Source: Auanema rhodensis
Lineage: Eukaryota; Nematoda; Chromadorea; Rhabditida; Rhabditidae
Assembly: GCA_964057225.1 (NCBI GenBank)
Contig: OZ059896.1
Span: forward strand, 20,518,501-20,582,500
Direction: 5' to 3'
DNA: 64,000 nt
Shown here: piece after piece, positions 25,622 through 39,800 of the stretch
How the letters are laid out: each line of letters starts with the position of its first letter
Position numbering within the stretch: position 1 is the first letter of the stretch
The notes under the pieces: generated by a model
Told to the model about the DNA's origin: nothing
Database searches by the model: none
Seen by the model: the letters and a program-made list of their open reading frames with translations, nothing else
Made by a program: the position numbers and the translations under genes

Positions 25622-28600
25622 GTTGATATCTCGGTGCATTTTTAAGCTAGCGCAAATCTGATAACACAGATCGACGTAGCTTAAAAATCCGCATCGAATG
25701 CACTATTCTACATTGAGAAACGCTTAATACAAAAATTAGTTATGATCGTTTGAAAAATGATGCATTAGTGTATGTTGAGTTTCCATGTACACTCAACATT
25801 GCTTCCAAAAACATTTTGACAAAAATTTTTTCGAAAAATTTCAAAATAATTCAGCAAAAAGTAGATGTTTTTAGATTCCTTTTTTCAAGGCAAAGACGAT
25901 GGACAATGTTATTCAACGAAAAAATTAATTCTTCAGGGTGAAAATCGAGGATATAAGTGTGAACTTATATCAGTTGATATCTCGGTGCATTTTTAAGCTA
26001 GCGCAAATCTGATAACACAGATCGACGCAGCTCAAAAATCCGCATCGAATGCACTATACTACATTGAGAAACGTTCGAAACAAAAATTAGTTATGATCGT
26101 TTGAAAAATGATGCATTAGTGTATGTTGAGTTTCCATGTACACTCAACATTGCTTCCAAAAACATTTTGACAAAAATTTTTTCGAAAAATTTCAAAATAA
26201 TTTAGCAAAAAGTAGATGTTTTTAGATTCCTTTTTTCAAGGCAAAGACGATGGACAATGTTATTCAACGAAAAAATTAATTCTTCAGGGTGAAAATCGAG
26301 GATATAAGTGTGAACTTACATCAGTTGATATCTCGGTGCATTTTTAAGCTAGCGCAAATCTGATAACACAGATCGACGCAGCTTAAAAATCCGCATCGAA
26401 TGCACTATACTACATTGAGAAACGTTTGATACAAAAATTAGTTATGATCGTTTGAAAAATGATGCATTAGTGTATGTTGAGTTTCCATGTACACTCAACA
26501 TTGCTTCCAAAAACATTTTGACAAAAATTTTTTCGAAAAATTTCAAAATAATTTAGCAAAAAGTAGATGTTTTTAGATTCCTGTTTTTAAGGCAAAGACG
26601 ATGGACAATGTTATTCAACGAAAAAATTAATTCTTCAGGGTGAAAATCGAGGATATAAGTGTGAACTTATATCAGTTGATATCTCGGTGCATTTTTAAGC
26701 TAGCGCAAATCTGATAACACAGATCGACGCAGCTTAAAAATCCGCATCGAATGCACTATACTACATTGAGAAACGTTTGATACAAAAATTAGTTATGATC
26801 GTTTGAAAAATGATGCATTAGTGTATGTTAAGTTTCCATGTACACTCAACATTGCTTCCAAAAACATTTTGACAAAAATTTTTTCGAAAAATTTCAAAAT
26901 AATTTAGCAAAAAGTAGATGTTTTTAGATTCCTGTTTTTAAGGCAAAGACGATGGACAATGTTATTTAACGAAAAAATTAATTCTTCAGGGTGAAAATCG
27001 AGGATATAAGTGTAAACTTATATCAGTTGATATCTCGGTGCATTTTTAAGCTAGCGCAAATCTGATAACACAGATCGACGCAGCTTAAAAATCCGCATCG
27101 AATGCACTATACTACATTGAGAAACGCTTGATACAAAAATTAGTTATGATCGTTTGAAAAATGATGCATTAGTGTATGTTGAGTTTCCATGTACACTCAA
27201 CATTGCTTCCAAAAACATTTTGACAAAAATTTTTTCGAAAAATTTCAAAATAATTTAGCAAAAAGTAGATGTTTTTAGATTCCTTTTTTCTAGGCAAAGA
27301 CGATGGACAATGTTATTCAACGAAAAAATTAATTCTTCAGGGTGAAAATCGAGGATATAAGTGTGAACTTATATCAGTTGATATCTCGGTGCATTTTTAA
27401 GCTAGCGCAAATCTGATAACACAGATCGACGCAGCTTAAAAATTCGCATCGAATGCACTATACTACATTGAGAAACGCTTGATACAAAAATTAGTTATGA
27501 TCGTTTGAAAAATGATGCATTAGTGTATGTTGAGTTTCCATGTACACTCAACATTGCTTCCAAAAACATTTTGACAAAAATTTTTTCGAAAAATTTCAAA
27601 ATAATTTAGCAAAAAGTATATGTTTTTAGATTCCTTTTTTCTAGGCAAAGACGATGGACAATGTTATTCAACGAAAAAATTAATTCTTCAGGGTGAAAAT
27701 CGAGGATATAAGTGTGAACTTACATCAGTTGATATCTCGGTGCATTTTTAAGCTAGCGCAAATCTGATAACACAGATCGACGCAGCTTAAAAATCCGCAT
27801 CGAATGCACTATACTACATTGAGAAACGCTTAATACAAAAATAAGTTATGATCGTTTGAAAAATGATGCATTAGTGTATGTTGAGTTTCCATGTACACTC
27901 AACATTGCTTCCAAAAACATTTTGACAAAAATTTTTTCGAAAAATTTCAAAATAATTCAGCAAAAAGTAGATGTTTTTAGATTCCTTTTTTCAAGGCAAA
28001 GACGATGGACAATGTTATTCAACGAAAAAATTAATTCTTCAGGGTGAAAATCGAGGATATAAGTGTGAACTTATATCAGTTGATATCTCGGTGCATTTTT
28101 AAGCTAGCGCAAATCTGATAACACAGATCGACGCAGCTCAAAAATCCGCATCGAATGCACTATACTACATTGAGAAACGTTTGAAACAAAAATTAGTTAT
28201 GATCGTTTGAAAAATGATGCATTAGTGTATGTTGAGTTTCCATGTACACTCAACATTGCTTCCAAAAACATTTTGACAAAAATTTTTTCGAAAAATTTCA
28301 AAATAATTTAGCAAAAAGTAGATGTTTTTAGATTCCTTTTTTCAAGGCAAAGACGATGGACAATGTTATTCAACGAAAAAATTAATTCTTCAGGGTGAAA
28401 ATCGAGGATATAAGTGTGAACTTACATCAGTTGATATCTCGGTGCATTTTTAAGCTAGCGCAAATCTGATAACACAGATCGACGCAGCTTAAAAATCCGC
28501 ATCGAATGCACTATACTACATTGAGAAACGTTTGATACAAAAATTAGTTATGATCGTTTGAAAAATGATGCATTAGTGTATGTTGAGTTTCCATGTACAC

Positions 28601-29131
28601 TCAACATTGCTTCCAAAAACATTTTGACAAAAATTTTTTCGAAAAATTTCAAAATAATTTAGCAAAAAGTAGATGTTTTTAGATTCCTGTTTTTAAGGCA
28701 AAGACGATGGACAATGTTATTCAACGAAAAAATTAATTCTTCAGGGTGAAAATCGAGGATATAAGTGTAAACTTATATCAGTTGATATCTCGGTGCATTT
28801 TTAAGCTAGCGCAAATCTGATAACACAGATCGACGCAGCTTAAAAATCCGCATCGAATGCACTATACTACATTGAGAAACGCTTGATACAAAAATTAGTT
28901 ATGATCGTTTGAAAAATGATGCATTAGTGTATGTTGAGTTTCCATGTACACTCAACATTGCTTCCAAAAACATTTTGACAAAAATTTTTTCGAAAAATTT
29001 CAAAATAATTTAGCAAAAAGTAGATGTTTTTAGATTCCTTTTTTCTAGGCAAAGACGATGGACAATGTTATTCAACGAAAAAATTAATTCTTCAGGGTGA
29101 AAATCGAGGATATAAGTGTGAACTTACATCA
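25622..29131 (+). repeat. P-Q-R-A-U-S/U-P-Q-R-U block, M74-M83
   Basis: M74 carries CACTATTC, as M25 does 17199 bp upstream (49 monomers), plus a private T at offset 56 (CGACGTAGC). M75 has CGTTCGAAAC. M77 combines A156, R marks, T293 and A340. M78-M80 (27026-28078) form the trimer U-S/U-P with T243 in the middle copy and A116 (AAAATAAG) in the last. The stretch 26968-28343 matches 33637-35012 at +6669 bp. Confidence 0.8.
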
Positions 29132-32100
29132 GTTGATATCTCGGTGCATTTTTAAGCTAGCGCAAATCTGATAACACAGATCGACGCAGCTTAAAAATCC
29201 GCATCGAATGCACTATACTACATTGAGAAACGCTTAATACAAAAATTAGTTATGATCGTTTGAAAAATGATGCATTAGTGTATGTTGAGTTTCCATGTAC
29301 ACTCAACATTGCTTCCAAAAACATTTTGACAAAAATTTTTTCGAAAAATTTCAAAATAATTTAGGAAAAAGTAGATGTTTTTAGATTCCTTTTTTCAAGG
29401 CAAAGACGATGGACAATGTTATTCAACGAAAAAATCAATTCTTCAGGGTGAAAATCGAGGATATAAGTGTGAACTTATATCAGTTGATATCTCGGTGCAT
29501 TTTTAAGCTAGCGCAAATCTGATAACACAGATCGACGCAGCTTAAAAATCCGCATCGAATGCACTATACTACATTGAGAAACGCTTAATACAAAAATTAG
29601 TTATGATCGTTTGAAAAATGATGCATTAGTGTATGTTGAGTTTCCATGTACACTCAACATTGCTTCCAAAAACATTTTGACAAAAATTTTTTCGAAAAAT
29701 TTCAAAATAATTTAGGAAAAAGTAGATGTTTTTAGATTCCTTTTTTCAAGGCAAAGACGATGGACAATATTATTCAACGAAAAAATTAATTCTTCAGGGT
29801 GAAAATCGAGGATATAAGTGTGAACTTATATCAGTTGATATCTCGGTGCATTTTTAAGCTAGCGCAAATCTGATAACACAGATCGACGCAGCTTAAAAAT
29901 CCGCATCGAATGCACTATACTACATTGAGAAACGCTTGATACAAAAATTAGTTATGATCGTTTGAAAAATGATGCATTAGTGTATGTTGAGTTTCCATGT
30001 ACACTCAACATTGCTTCCAAAAACATTTTGACAAAAATTTTTTCGAAAAATTTCAAAATAATTTAGCAAAAAGTAGATGTTTTTAGATTCCTTTTTTCTA
30101 GGCAAAGACGATGGACAATGTTATTCAACGAAAAAATTAATTCTTCAGGGTGAAAATCGAGGATATAAGTGTGAACTTACATCAGTTGATATCTCGGTGC
30201 ATTTTTAAGCTAGCGCAAATCTGATAACACAGATCGACGCAGCTTAAAAATCCGCATCGAATGCACTATACTACATTGAGAAACGCTTAATACAAAAATT
30301 AGTTATGATCGTTTGAAAAATGATGCATTAGTGTATGTTGAGTTTCCATGTACACTCAACATTGCTTCCAAAAACATTTTGACAAAAATTTTTTCGAAAA
30401 ATTTCAAAATAATTTAGGAAAAAGTAGATGTTTTTAGATTCCTTTTTTCAAGGCAAAGACGATGGACAATGTTATTCAACGAAAAAATCAATTCTTCAGG
30501 GTGAAAATCGAGGATATAAGTGTGAACTTATATCAGTTGATATCTCGGTGCATTTTTAAGCTAGCGCAAATCTGATAACACAGATCGACGCAGCTTAAAA
30601 ATCCGCATCGAATGCACTATACTACATTGAGAAACGCTTAATACAAAAATTAGTTATGATCGTTTGAAAAATGATGCATTAGTGTATGTTGAGTTTCCAT
30701 GTACACTCAACATTGCTTCCAAAAACATTTTGACAAAAATTTTTTCGAAAAATTTCAAAATAATTTAGGAAAAAGTAGATGTTTTTAGATTCCTTTTTTC
30801 AAGGCAAAGACGATGGACAATATTATTCAACGAAAAAATTAATTCTTCAGGGTGAAAATCGAGGATATAAGTGTGAACTTATATCAGTTGATATCTCGGT
30901 GCATTTTTAAGCTAGCGCAAATCTGATAACACAGATCGACGCAGCTTAAAAATCCGCATCGAATGCACTATACTACATTGAGAAACGCTTAATACAAAAA
31001 TTAGTTATGATCGTTTGAAAAATGATGCATTAGTGTATGTTGAGTTTCCATGTACACTCAACATTGCTTCCAAAAACATTTTGACAAAAATTTTTTCGAA
31101 AAATTTCAAAATAATTTAGGAAAAAGTAGATGTTTTTAGATTCCTTTTTTCAAGGCAAAGACGATGGACAATATTATTCAACGAAAAAATTAATTCTTCA
31201 GGGTGAAAATCGAGGATATAAGTGTGAACTTATATCAGTTGATATCTCGGTGCATTTTTAAGCTAGCGCAAATCTGATAACACAGATCGACGCAGCTTAA
31301 AAATCCGCATCGAATGCACTATACTACATTGAGAAACGCTTAATACAAAAATTAGTTATGATCGTTTGAAAAATGATGCATTAGTGTATGTTGAGTTTCC
31401 ATGTACACTCAACATTGCTTCCAAAAACATTTTGACAAAAATTTTTTCGAAAAATTTCAAAATAATTTAGGAAAAAGTAGATGTTTTTAGATTCCTTTTT
31501 TCAAGGCAAAGACGATGGACAATATTATTCAACGAAAAAATTAATTCTTCAGGGTGAAAATCGAGGATATAAGTGTGAACTTATATCAGTTGATATCTCG
31601 GTGCATTTTTAAGCTAGCGCAAATCTGATAACACAGATCGACGCAGCTCAAAAATCCGCATCGAATGCACTATACTACATTGAGAAACGTTTGATACAAA
31701 AATTAGTTATGATCGTTTGAAAAATGATGCATTAGTGTATGTTGAGTTTCCATGTACACTCAACATTGCTTCCAAAAACATTTTGACAAAAATTTTTTCG
31801 AAAAATTTCAAAATAGTTTAGCAAAAAGTAGATGTTTTTAGATTCCTTTTTTCAAGGCAAAGACGATGGACAATGTTATTCAACGAAAAAATTAATTCTT
31901 CAGGGTGAAAATCGAGGATATAAGTGTGAACTTACATCAGTTGATATCTCGGTGCATTTTTAAGCTAGCGCAAATCTGATAACACAGATCGACGCAGCTT
32001 AAAAATCCGCATCGAATGCACTATACTACATTGAGAAACGTTTGATACAAAAATTAGTTATGATCGTTTGAAAAATGATGCATTAGTGTATGTTGAGTTT

Positions 32101-33694
32101 CCATGTACACTCAACATTGCTTCCAAAAACATTTTGACAAAAATTTTTTCAAAAAATTTCAAAATAATTTAGCAAAAAGTAGATGTTTTTAGATTCCTTT
32201 TTTCAAGGCAAAGACGATGGACAATGTTATTCAACGAAAAAATCAATTCTTCAGGGTGAAAATCGAGGATATAAGTGTGAACTTATATCAGTTGATATCT
32301 CGGTGCATTTTTAAGCTAGCGCAAATCTGATAACACAGATCGACGCAGCTTAAAAATCCGCATCGAATGCACTATACTACATTGAGAAACGCTTGATACA
32401 AAATTTAGTTATGATCGTTTGAAAAATGATGCATTAGTGTATGTTGAGTTTCCATGTACACTCAACATTGCTTCCAAAAACATTTTGACAAAAATTTTTT
32501 CGAAAAATTTCAAAATAATTTAGGAAAAAGTAGATGTTTTTAGATTCCTTTTTTCAAGGCAAAGACGATGGACAATGTTATTCAACGAAAAAATCAATTC
32601 TTCAGGGTGAAAATCGAGGATATAAGTGTGAACTTATATCAGTTGATATCTCGGTGCATTTTTAAGCTAGCGCAAATCTGATAACACAGATCGACGCAGC
32701 TTAAAAATCCGCATCGAATGCACTATACTACATTGAGAAACGCTTAATACAAAAATTAGTTATGATCGTTTGAAAAATGATGCATTAGTGTATGTTGAGT
32801 TTCCATGTACACTCAACATTGCTTCCAAAAACATTTTGACAAAAATTTTTTCGAAAAATTTCAAAATAATTTAGGAAAAAGTAGATGTTTTTAGATTCCT
32901 TTTTTCAAGGCAAAGACGATGGACAATATTATTCAACGAAAAAATTAATTCTTCAGGGTGAAAATCGAGGATATAAGTGTGAACTTATATCAGTTGATAT
33001 CTCGGTGCATTTTTAAGCTAGCGCAAATCTGATAACACAGATCGACGCAGCTTAAAAATCCGCATCGAATGCACTATACTACATTGAGAAACGCTTAATA
33101 CAAAAATTAGTTATGATCGTTTGAAAAATGATGCATTAGTGTATGTTGAGTTTCCATGTACACTCAACATTGCTTCCAAAAACATTTTGACAAAAATTTT
33201 TTCGAAAAATTTCAAAATAATTTAGGAAAAAGTAGATGTTTTTAGATTCCTTTTTTCAAGGCAAAGACGATGGACAATATTATTCAACGAAAAAATTAAT
33301 TCTTCAGGGTGAAAATCGAGGATATAAGTGTAAACTTATATCAGTTGATATCTCGGTGCATTTTTAAGCTAGCGCAAATCTGATAACACAGATCGACGCA
33401 GCTTAAAAATCCGCATCGAATGCACTATACTACATTGAGAAACGCTTAATACAAAAATTAGTTATGATCGTTTGAAAAATGATGCATTAGTGTATGTTGA
33501 GTTTCCATGTACACTCAACATTGCTTCCAAAAACATTTTGACAAAAATTTTTTCGAAAAATTTCAAAATAATTTAGGAAAAAGTAGATGTTTTTAGATTC
33601 CTTTTTTCTAGGCAAAGACGATGGACAATGTTATTCAACGAAAAAATTAATTCTTCAGGGTGAAAATCGAGGATATAAGTGTAAACTTATATCA
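29132..33694 (+). repeat. V/W/X/Z/Y zone M84-M96; copy 1 of +6669 duplication
   Basis: Order is V-W-U-V-W-W-W-X-Z-Y-W-W-G/U. M83-M85 (28781-29833) and M86-M88 (29834-30886) are tandem U-V-W trimers. From 29823 to 33331 (about 3509 bp) the sequence matches 36492-40000 at a lag of 6669 bp (19 monomers), including the rare G in AATAGTTTAG at 31816 and 38485, and A212 at 32151 and 38820. M96 has G234 followed by T266 and A340, so it switches from G-type to U-type. Confidence 0.85.
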
Positions 33695-36600
33695 GTTGAT
33701 ATCTCGGTGCATTTTTAAGCTAGCGCAAATCTGATAACACAGATCGACGCAGCTTAAAAATCCGCATCGAATGCACTATACTACATTGAGAAACGCTTGA
33801 TACAAAAATTAGTTATGATCGTTTGAAAAATGATGCATTAGTGTATGTTGAGTTTCCATGTACACTCAACATTGCTTCCAAAAACATTTTGACAAAAATT
33901 TTTTCGAAAAATTTCAAAATAATTTAGCAAAAAGTAGATGTTTTTAGATTCCTTTTTTCTAGGCAAAGACGATGGACAATGTTATTCAACGAAAAAATTA
34001 ATTCTTCAGGGTGAAAATCGAGGATATAAGTGTGAACTTATATCAGTTGATATCTCGGTGCATTTTTAAGCTAGCGCAAATCTGATAACACAGATCGACG
34101 CAGCTTAAAAATTCGCATCGAATGCACTATACTACATTGAGAAACGCTTGATACAAAAATTAGTTATGATCGTTTGAAAAATGATGCATTAGTGTATGTT
34201 GAGTTTCCATGTACACTCAACATTGCTTCCAAAAACATTTTGACAAAAATTTTTTCGAAAAATTTCAAAATAATTTAGCAAAAAGTATATGTTTTTAGAT
34301 TCCTTTTTTCTAGGCAAAGACGATGGACAATGTTATTCAACGAAAAAATTAATTCTTCAGGGTGAAAATCGAGGATATAAGTGTGAACTTACATCAGTTG
34401 ATATCTCGGTGCATTTTTAAGCTAGCGCAAATCTGATAACACAGATCGACGCAGCTTAAAAATCCGCATCGAATGCACTATACTACATTGAGAAACGCTT
34501 AATACAAAAATAAGTTATGATCGTTTGAAAAATGATGCATTAGTGTATGTTGAGTTTCCATGTACACTCAACATTGCTTCCAAAAACATTTTGACAAAAA
34601 TTTTTTCGAAAAATTTCAAAATAATTCAGCAAAAAGTAGATGTTTTTAGATTCCTTTTTTCAAGGCAAAGACGATGGACAATGTTATTCAACGAAAAAAT
34701 TAATTCTTCAGGGTGAAAATCGAGGATATAAGTGTGAACTTATATCAGTTGATATCTCGGTGCATTTTTAAGCTAGCGCAAATCTGATAACACAGATCGA
34801 CGCAGCTCAAAAATCCGCATCGAATGCACTATACTACATTGAGAAACGTTTGAAACAAAAATTAGTTATGATCGTTTGAAAAATGATGCATTAGTGTATG
34901 TTGAGTTTCCATGTACACTCAACATTGCTTCCAAAAACATTTTGACAAAAATTTTTTCGAAAAATTTCAAAATAATTTAGCAAAAAGTAGATGTTTTTAG
35001 ATTCCTTTTTTCTAGGCAAAGACGATGGACAATGTTATTCAACGAAAAAATTAATTCTTCAGGGTGAAAATCGAGGATATAAGTGTGAACTTATATCAGT
35101 TGATATCTCGGTGCATTTTTAAGCTAGCGCAAATCTGATAACACAGATCGACGCAGCTTAAAAATTCGCATCGAATGCACTATACTACATTGAGAAACGC
35201 TTGATACAAAAATTAGTTATGATCGTTTGAAAAATGATGCATTAGTGTATGTTGAGTTTCCATGTACACTCAACATTGCTTCCAAAAACATTTTGACAAA
35301 AATTTTTTCGAAAAATTTCAAAATAATTTAGCAAAAAGTATATGTTTTTAGATTCCTTTTTTCTAGGCAAAGACGATGGACAATGTTATTCAACGAAAAA
35401 ATTAATTCTTCAGGGTGAAAATCGAGGATATAAGTGTGAACTTACATCAGTTGATATCTCGGTGCATTTTTAAGCTAGCGCAAATCTGATAACACAGATC
35501 GACGCAGCTTAAAAATCCGCATCGAATGCACTATACTACATTGAGAAACGCTTAATACAAAAATAAGTTATGATCGTTTGAAAAATGATGCATTAGTGTA
35601 TGTTGAGTTTCCATGTACACTCAACATTGCTTCCAAAAACATTTTGACAAAAATTTTTTCGAAAAATTTCAAAATAATTCAGCAAAAAGTAGATGTTTTT
35701 AGATTCCCTTTTTCAAGGCAAAGACGATGGACAATGTTATTCAACGAAAAAATTAATTCTTCAGGGTGAAAATCGAGGATATAAGTGTGAACTTATATCA
35801 GTTGATATCTCGGTGCATTTTTAAGCTAGCGCAAATCTGATAACACAGATCGACGCAGCTCAAAAATCCGCATCGAATGCACTATACTACATTGAGAAAC
35901 GTTTGAAACAAAAATTAGTTATGATCGTTTGAAAAATGATGCATTAGTGTATGTTGAGTTTCCATGTACACTCAACATTGCTTCCAAAAACATTTTGACA
36001 AAAATTTTTTCGAAAAATTTCAAAATAATTTAGCAAAAAGTAGATGTTTTTAGATTCCTTTTTTCAAGGCAAAGACGATGGACAATGTTATTCAACGAAA
36101 AAATTAATTCTTCAGGGTGAAAATCGAGGATATAAGTGTGAACTTACATCAGTTGATATCTCGGTGCATTTTTAAGCTAGCGCAAATCTGATAACACAGA
36201 TCGACGCAGCTTAAAAATCCGCATCGAATGCACTATACTACATTGAGAAACGTTTGATACAAAAATTAGTTATGATCGTTTGAAAAATGATGCATTAGTG
36301 TATGTTGAGTTTCCATGTACACTCAACATTGCTTCCAAAAACATTTTGACAAAAATTTTTTCGAAAAATTTCAAAATAATTTAGCAAAAAGTAGATGTTT
36401 TTAGATTCCTGTTTTTAAGGCAAAGACGATGGACAATGTTATTCAACGAAAAAATTAATTCTTCAGGGTGAAAATCGAGGATATAAGTGTAAACTTATAT
36501 CAGTTGATATCTCGGTGCATTTTTAAGCTAGCGCAAATCTGATAACACAGATCGACGCAGCTTAAAAATCCGCATCGAATGCACTATACTACATTGAGAA

Positions 36601-36853
36601 ACGCTTGATACAAAAATTAGTTATGATCGTTTGAAAAATGATGCATTAGTGTATGTTGAGTTTCCATGTACACTCAACATTGCTTCCAAAAACATTTTGA
36701 CAAAAATTTTTTCGAAAAATTTCAAAATAATTTAGCAAAAAGTAGATGTTTTTAGATTCCTTTTTTCTAGGCAAAGACGATGGACAATGTTATTCAACGA
36801 AAAAATTAATTCTTCAGGGTGAAAATCGAGGATATAAGTGTGAACTTACATCA
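33695..36853 (+). repeat. U-S/U-P trimer duplicated, then P-Q-R-U; M97-M105
   Basis: M97-M99 (33695-34747) matches M78-M80, including A116. M100-M102 (34748-35800) repeats the trimer, but M100 starts as Q (C61, T102, A107) and ends as U (T266), marking an exchange between offsets 107 and 266. M98 and M101 carry T243 and T68; M99 and M102 carry A116 and C231. M102 has a private C in the T run near 35708. M103-M105 are Q-R-U. Confidence 0.85.
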
Positions 36854-39800
36854 GTTGATATCTCGGTGCATTTTTAAGCTAGCGCAAATCTGATAACACA
36901 GATCGACGCAGCTTAAAAATCCGCATCGAATGCACTATACTACATTGAGAAACGCTTAATACAAAAATTAGTTATGATCGTTTGAAAAATGATGCATTAG
37001 TGTATGTTGAGTTTCCATGTACACTCAACATTGCTTCCAAAAACATTTTGACAAAAATTTTTTCGAAAAATTTCAAAATAATTTAGGAAAAAGTAGATGT
37101 TTTTAGATTCCTTTTTTCAAGGCAAAGACGATGGACAATGTTATTCAACGAAAAAATCAATTCTTCAGGGTGAAAATCGAGGATATAAGTGTGAACTTAT
37201 ATCAGTTGATATCTCGGTGCATTTTTAAGCTAGCGCAAATCTGATAACACAGATCGACGCAGCTTAAAAATCCGCATCGAATGCACTATACTACATTGAG
37301 AAACGCTTAATACAAAAATTAGTTATGATCGTTTGAAAAATGATGCATTAGTGTATGTTGAGTTTCCATGTACACTCAACATTGCTTCCAAAAACATTTT
37401 GACAAAAATTTTTTCGAAAAATTTCAAAATAATTTAGGAAAAAGTAGATGTTTTTAGATTCCTTTTTTCAAGGCAAAGACGATGGACAATATTATTCAAC
37501 GAAAAAATTAATTCTTCAGGGTGAAAATCGAGGATATAAGTGTGAACTTATATCAGTTGATATCTCGGTGCATTTTTAAGCTAGCGCAAATCTGATAACA
37601 CAGATCGACGCAGCTTAAAAATCCGCATCGAATGCACTATACTACATTGAGAAACGCTTAATACAAAAATTAGTTATGATCGTTTGAAAAATGATGCATT
37701 AGTGTATGTTGAGTTTCCATGTACACTCAACATTGCTTCCAAAAACATTTTGACAAAAATTTTTTCGAAAAATTTCAAAATAATTTAGGAAAAAGTAGAT
37801 GTTTTTAGATTCCTTTTTTCAAGGCAAAGACGATGGACAATATTATTCAACGAAAAAATTAATTCTTCAGGGTGAAAATCGAGGATATAAGTGTGAACTT
37901 ATATCAGTTGATATCTCGGTGCATTTTTAAGCTAGCGCAAATCTGATAACACAGATCGACGCAGCTTAAAAATCCGCATCGAATGCACTATACTACATTG
38001 AGAAACGCTTAATACAAAAATTAGTTATGATCGTTTGAAAAATGATGCATTAGTGTATGTTGAGTTTCCATGTACACTCAACATTGCTTCCAAAAACATT
38101 TTGACAAAAATTTTTTCGAAAAATTTCAAAATAATTTAGGAAAAAGTAGATGTTTTTAGATTCCTTTTTTCAAGGCAAAGACGATGGACAATATTATTCA
38201 ACGAAAAAATTAATTCTTCAGGGTGAAAATCGAGGATATAAGTGTGAACTTATATCAGTTGATATCTCGGTGCATTTTTAAGCTAGCGCAAATCTGATAA
38301 CACAGATCGACGCAGCTCAAAAATCCGCATCGAATGCACTATACTACATTGAGAAACGTTTGATACAAAAATTAGTTATGATCGTTTGAAAAATGATGCA
38401 TTAGTGTATGTTGAGTTTCCATGTACACTCAACATTGCTTCCAAAAACATTTTGACAAAAATTTTTTCGAAAAATTTCAAAATAGTTTAGCAAAAAGTAG
38501 ATGTTTTTAGATTCCTTTTTTCAAGGCAAAGACGATGGACAATGTTATTCAACGAAAAAATTAATTCTTCAGGGTGAAAATCGAGGATATAAGTGTGAAC
38601 TTACATCAGTTGATATCTCGGTGCATTTTTAAGCTAGCGCAAATCTGATAACACAGATCGACGCAGCTTAAAAATCCGCATCGAATGCACTATACTACAT
38701 TGAGAAACGTTTGATACAAAAATTAGTTATGATCGTTTGAAAAATGATGCATTAGTGTATGTTGAGTTTCCATGTACACTCAACATTGCTTCCAAAAACA
38801 TTTTGACAAAAATTTTTTCAAAAAATTTCAAAATAATTTAGCAAAAAGTAGATGTTTTTAGATTCCTTTTTTCAAGGCAAAGACGATGGACAATGTTATT
38901 CAACGAAAAAATCAATTCTTCAGGGTGAAAATCGAGGATATAAGTGTGAACTTATATCAGTTGATATCTCGGTGCATTTTTAAGCTAGCGCAAATCTGAT
39001 AACACAGATCGACGCAGCTTAAAAATCCGCATCGAATGCACTATACTACATTGAGAAACGCTTGATACAAAATTTAGTTATGATCGTTTGAAAAATGATG
39101 CATTAGTGTATGTTGAGTTTCCATGTACACTCAACATTGCTTCCAAAAACATTTTGACAAAAATTTTTTCGAAAAATTTCAAAATAATTTAGGAAAAAGT
39201 AGATGTTTTTAGATTCCTTTTTTCAAGGCAAAGACGATGGACAATGTTATTCAACGAAAAAATCAATTCTTCAGGGTGAAAATCGAGGATATAAGTGTGA
39301 ACTTATATCAGTTGATATCTCGGTGCATTTTTAAGCTAGCGCAAATCTGATAACACAGATCGACGCAGCTTAAAAATCCGCATCGAATGCACTATACTAC
39401 ATTGAGAAACGCTTAATACAAAAATTAGTTATGATCGTTTGAAAAATGATGCATTAGTGTATGTTGAGTTTCCATGTACACTCAACATTGCTTCCAAAAA
39501 CATTTTGACAAAAATTTTTTCGAAAAATTTCAAAATAATTTAGGAAAAAGTAGATGTTTTTAGATTCCTTTTTTCAAGGCAAAGACGATGGACAATATTA
39601 TTCAACGAAAAAATTAATTCTTCAGGGTGAAAATCGAGGATATAAGTGTGAACTTATATCAGTTGATATCTCGGTGCATTTTTAAGCTAGCGCAAATCTG
39701 ATAACACAGATCGACGCAGCTTAAAAATCCGCATCGAATGCACTATACTACATTGAGAAACGCTTAATACAAAAATTAGTTATGATCGTTTGAAAAATGA

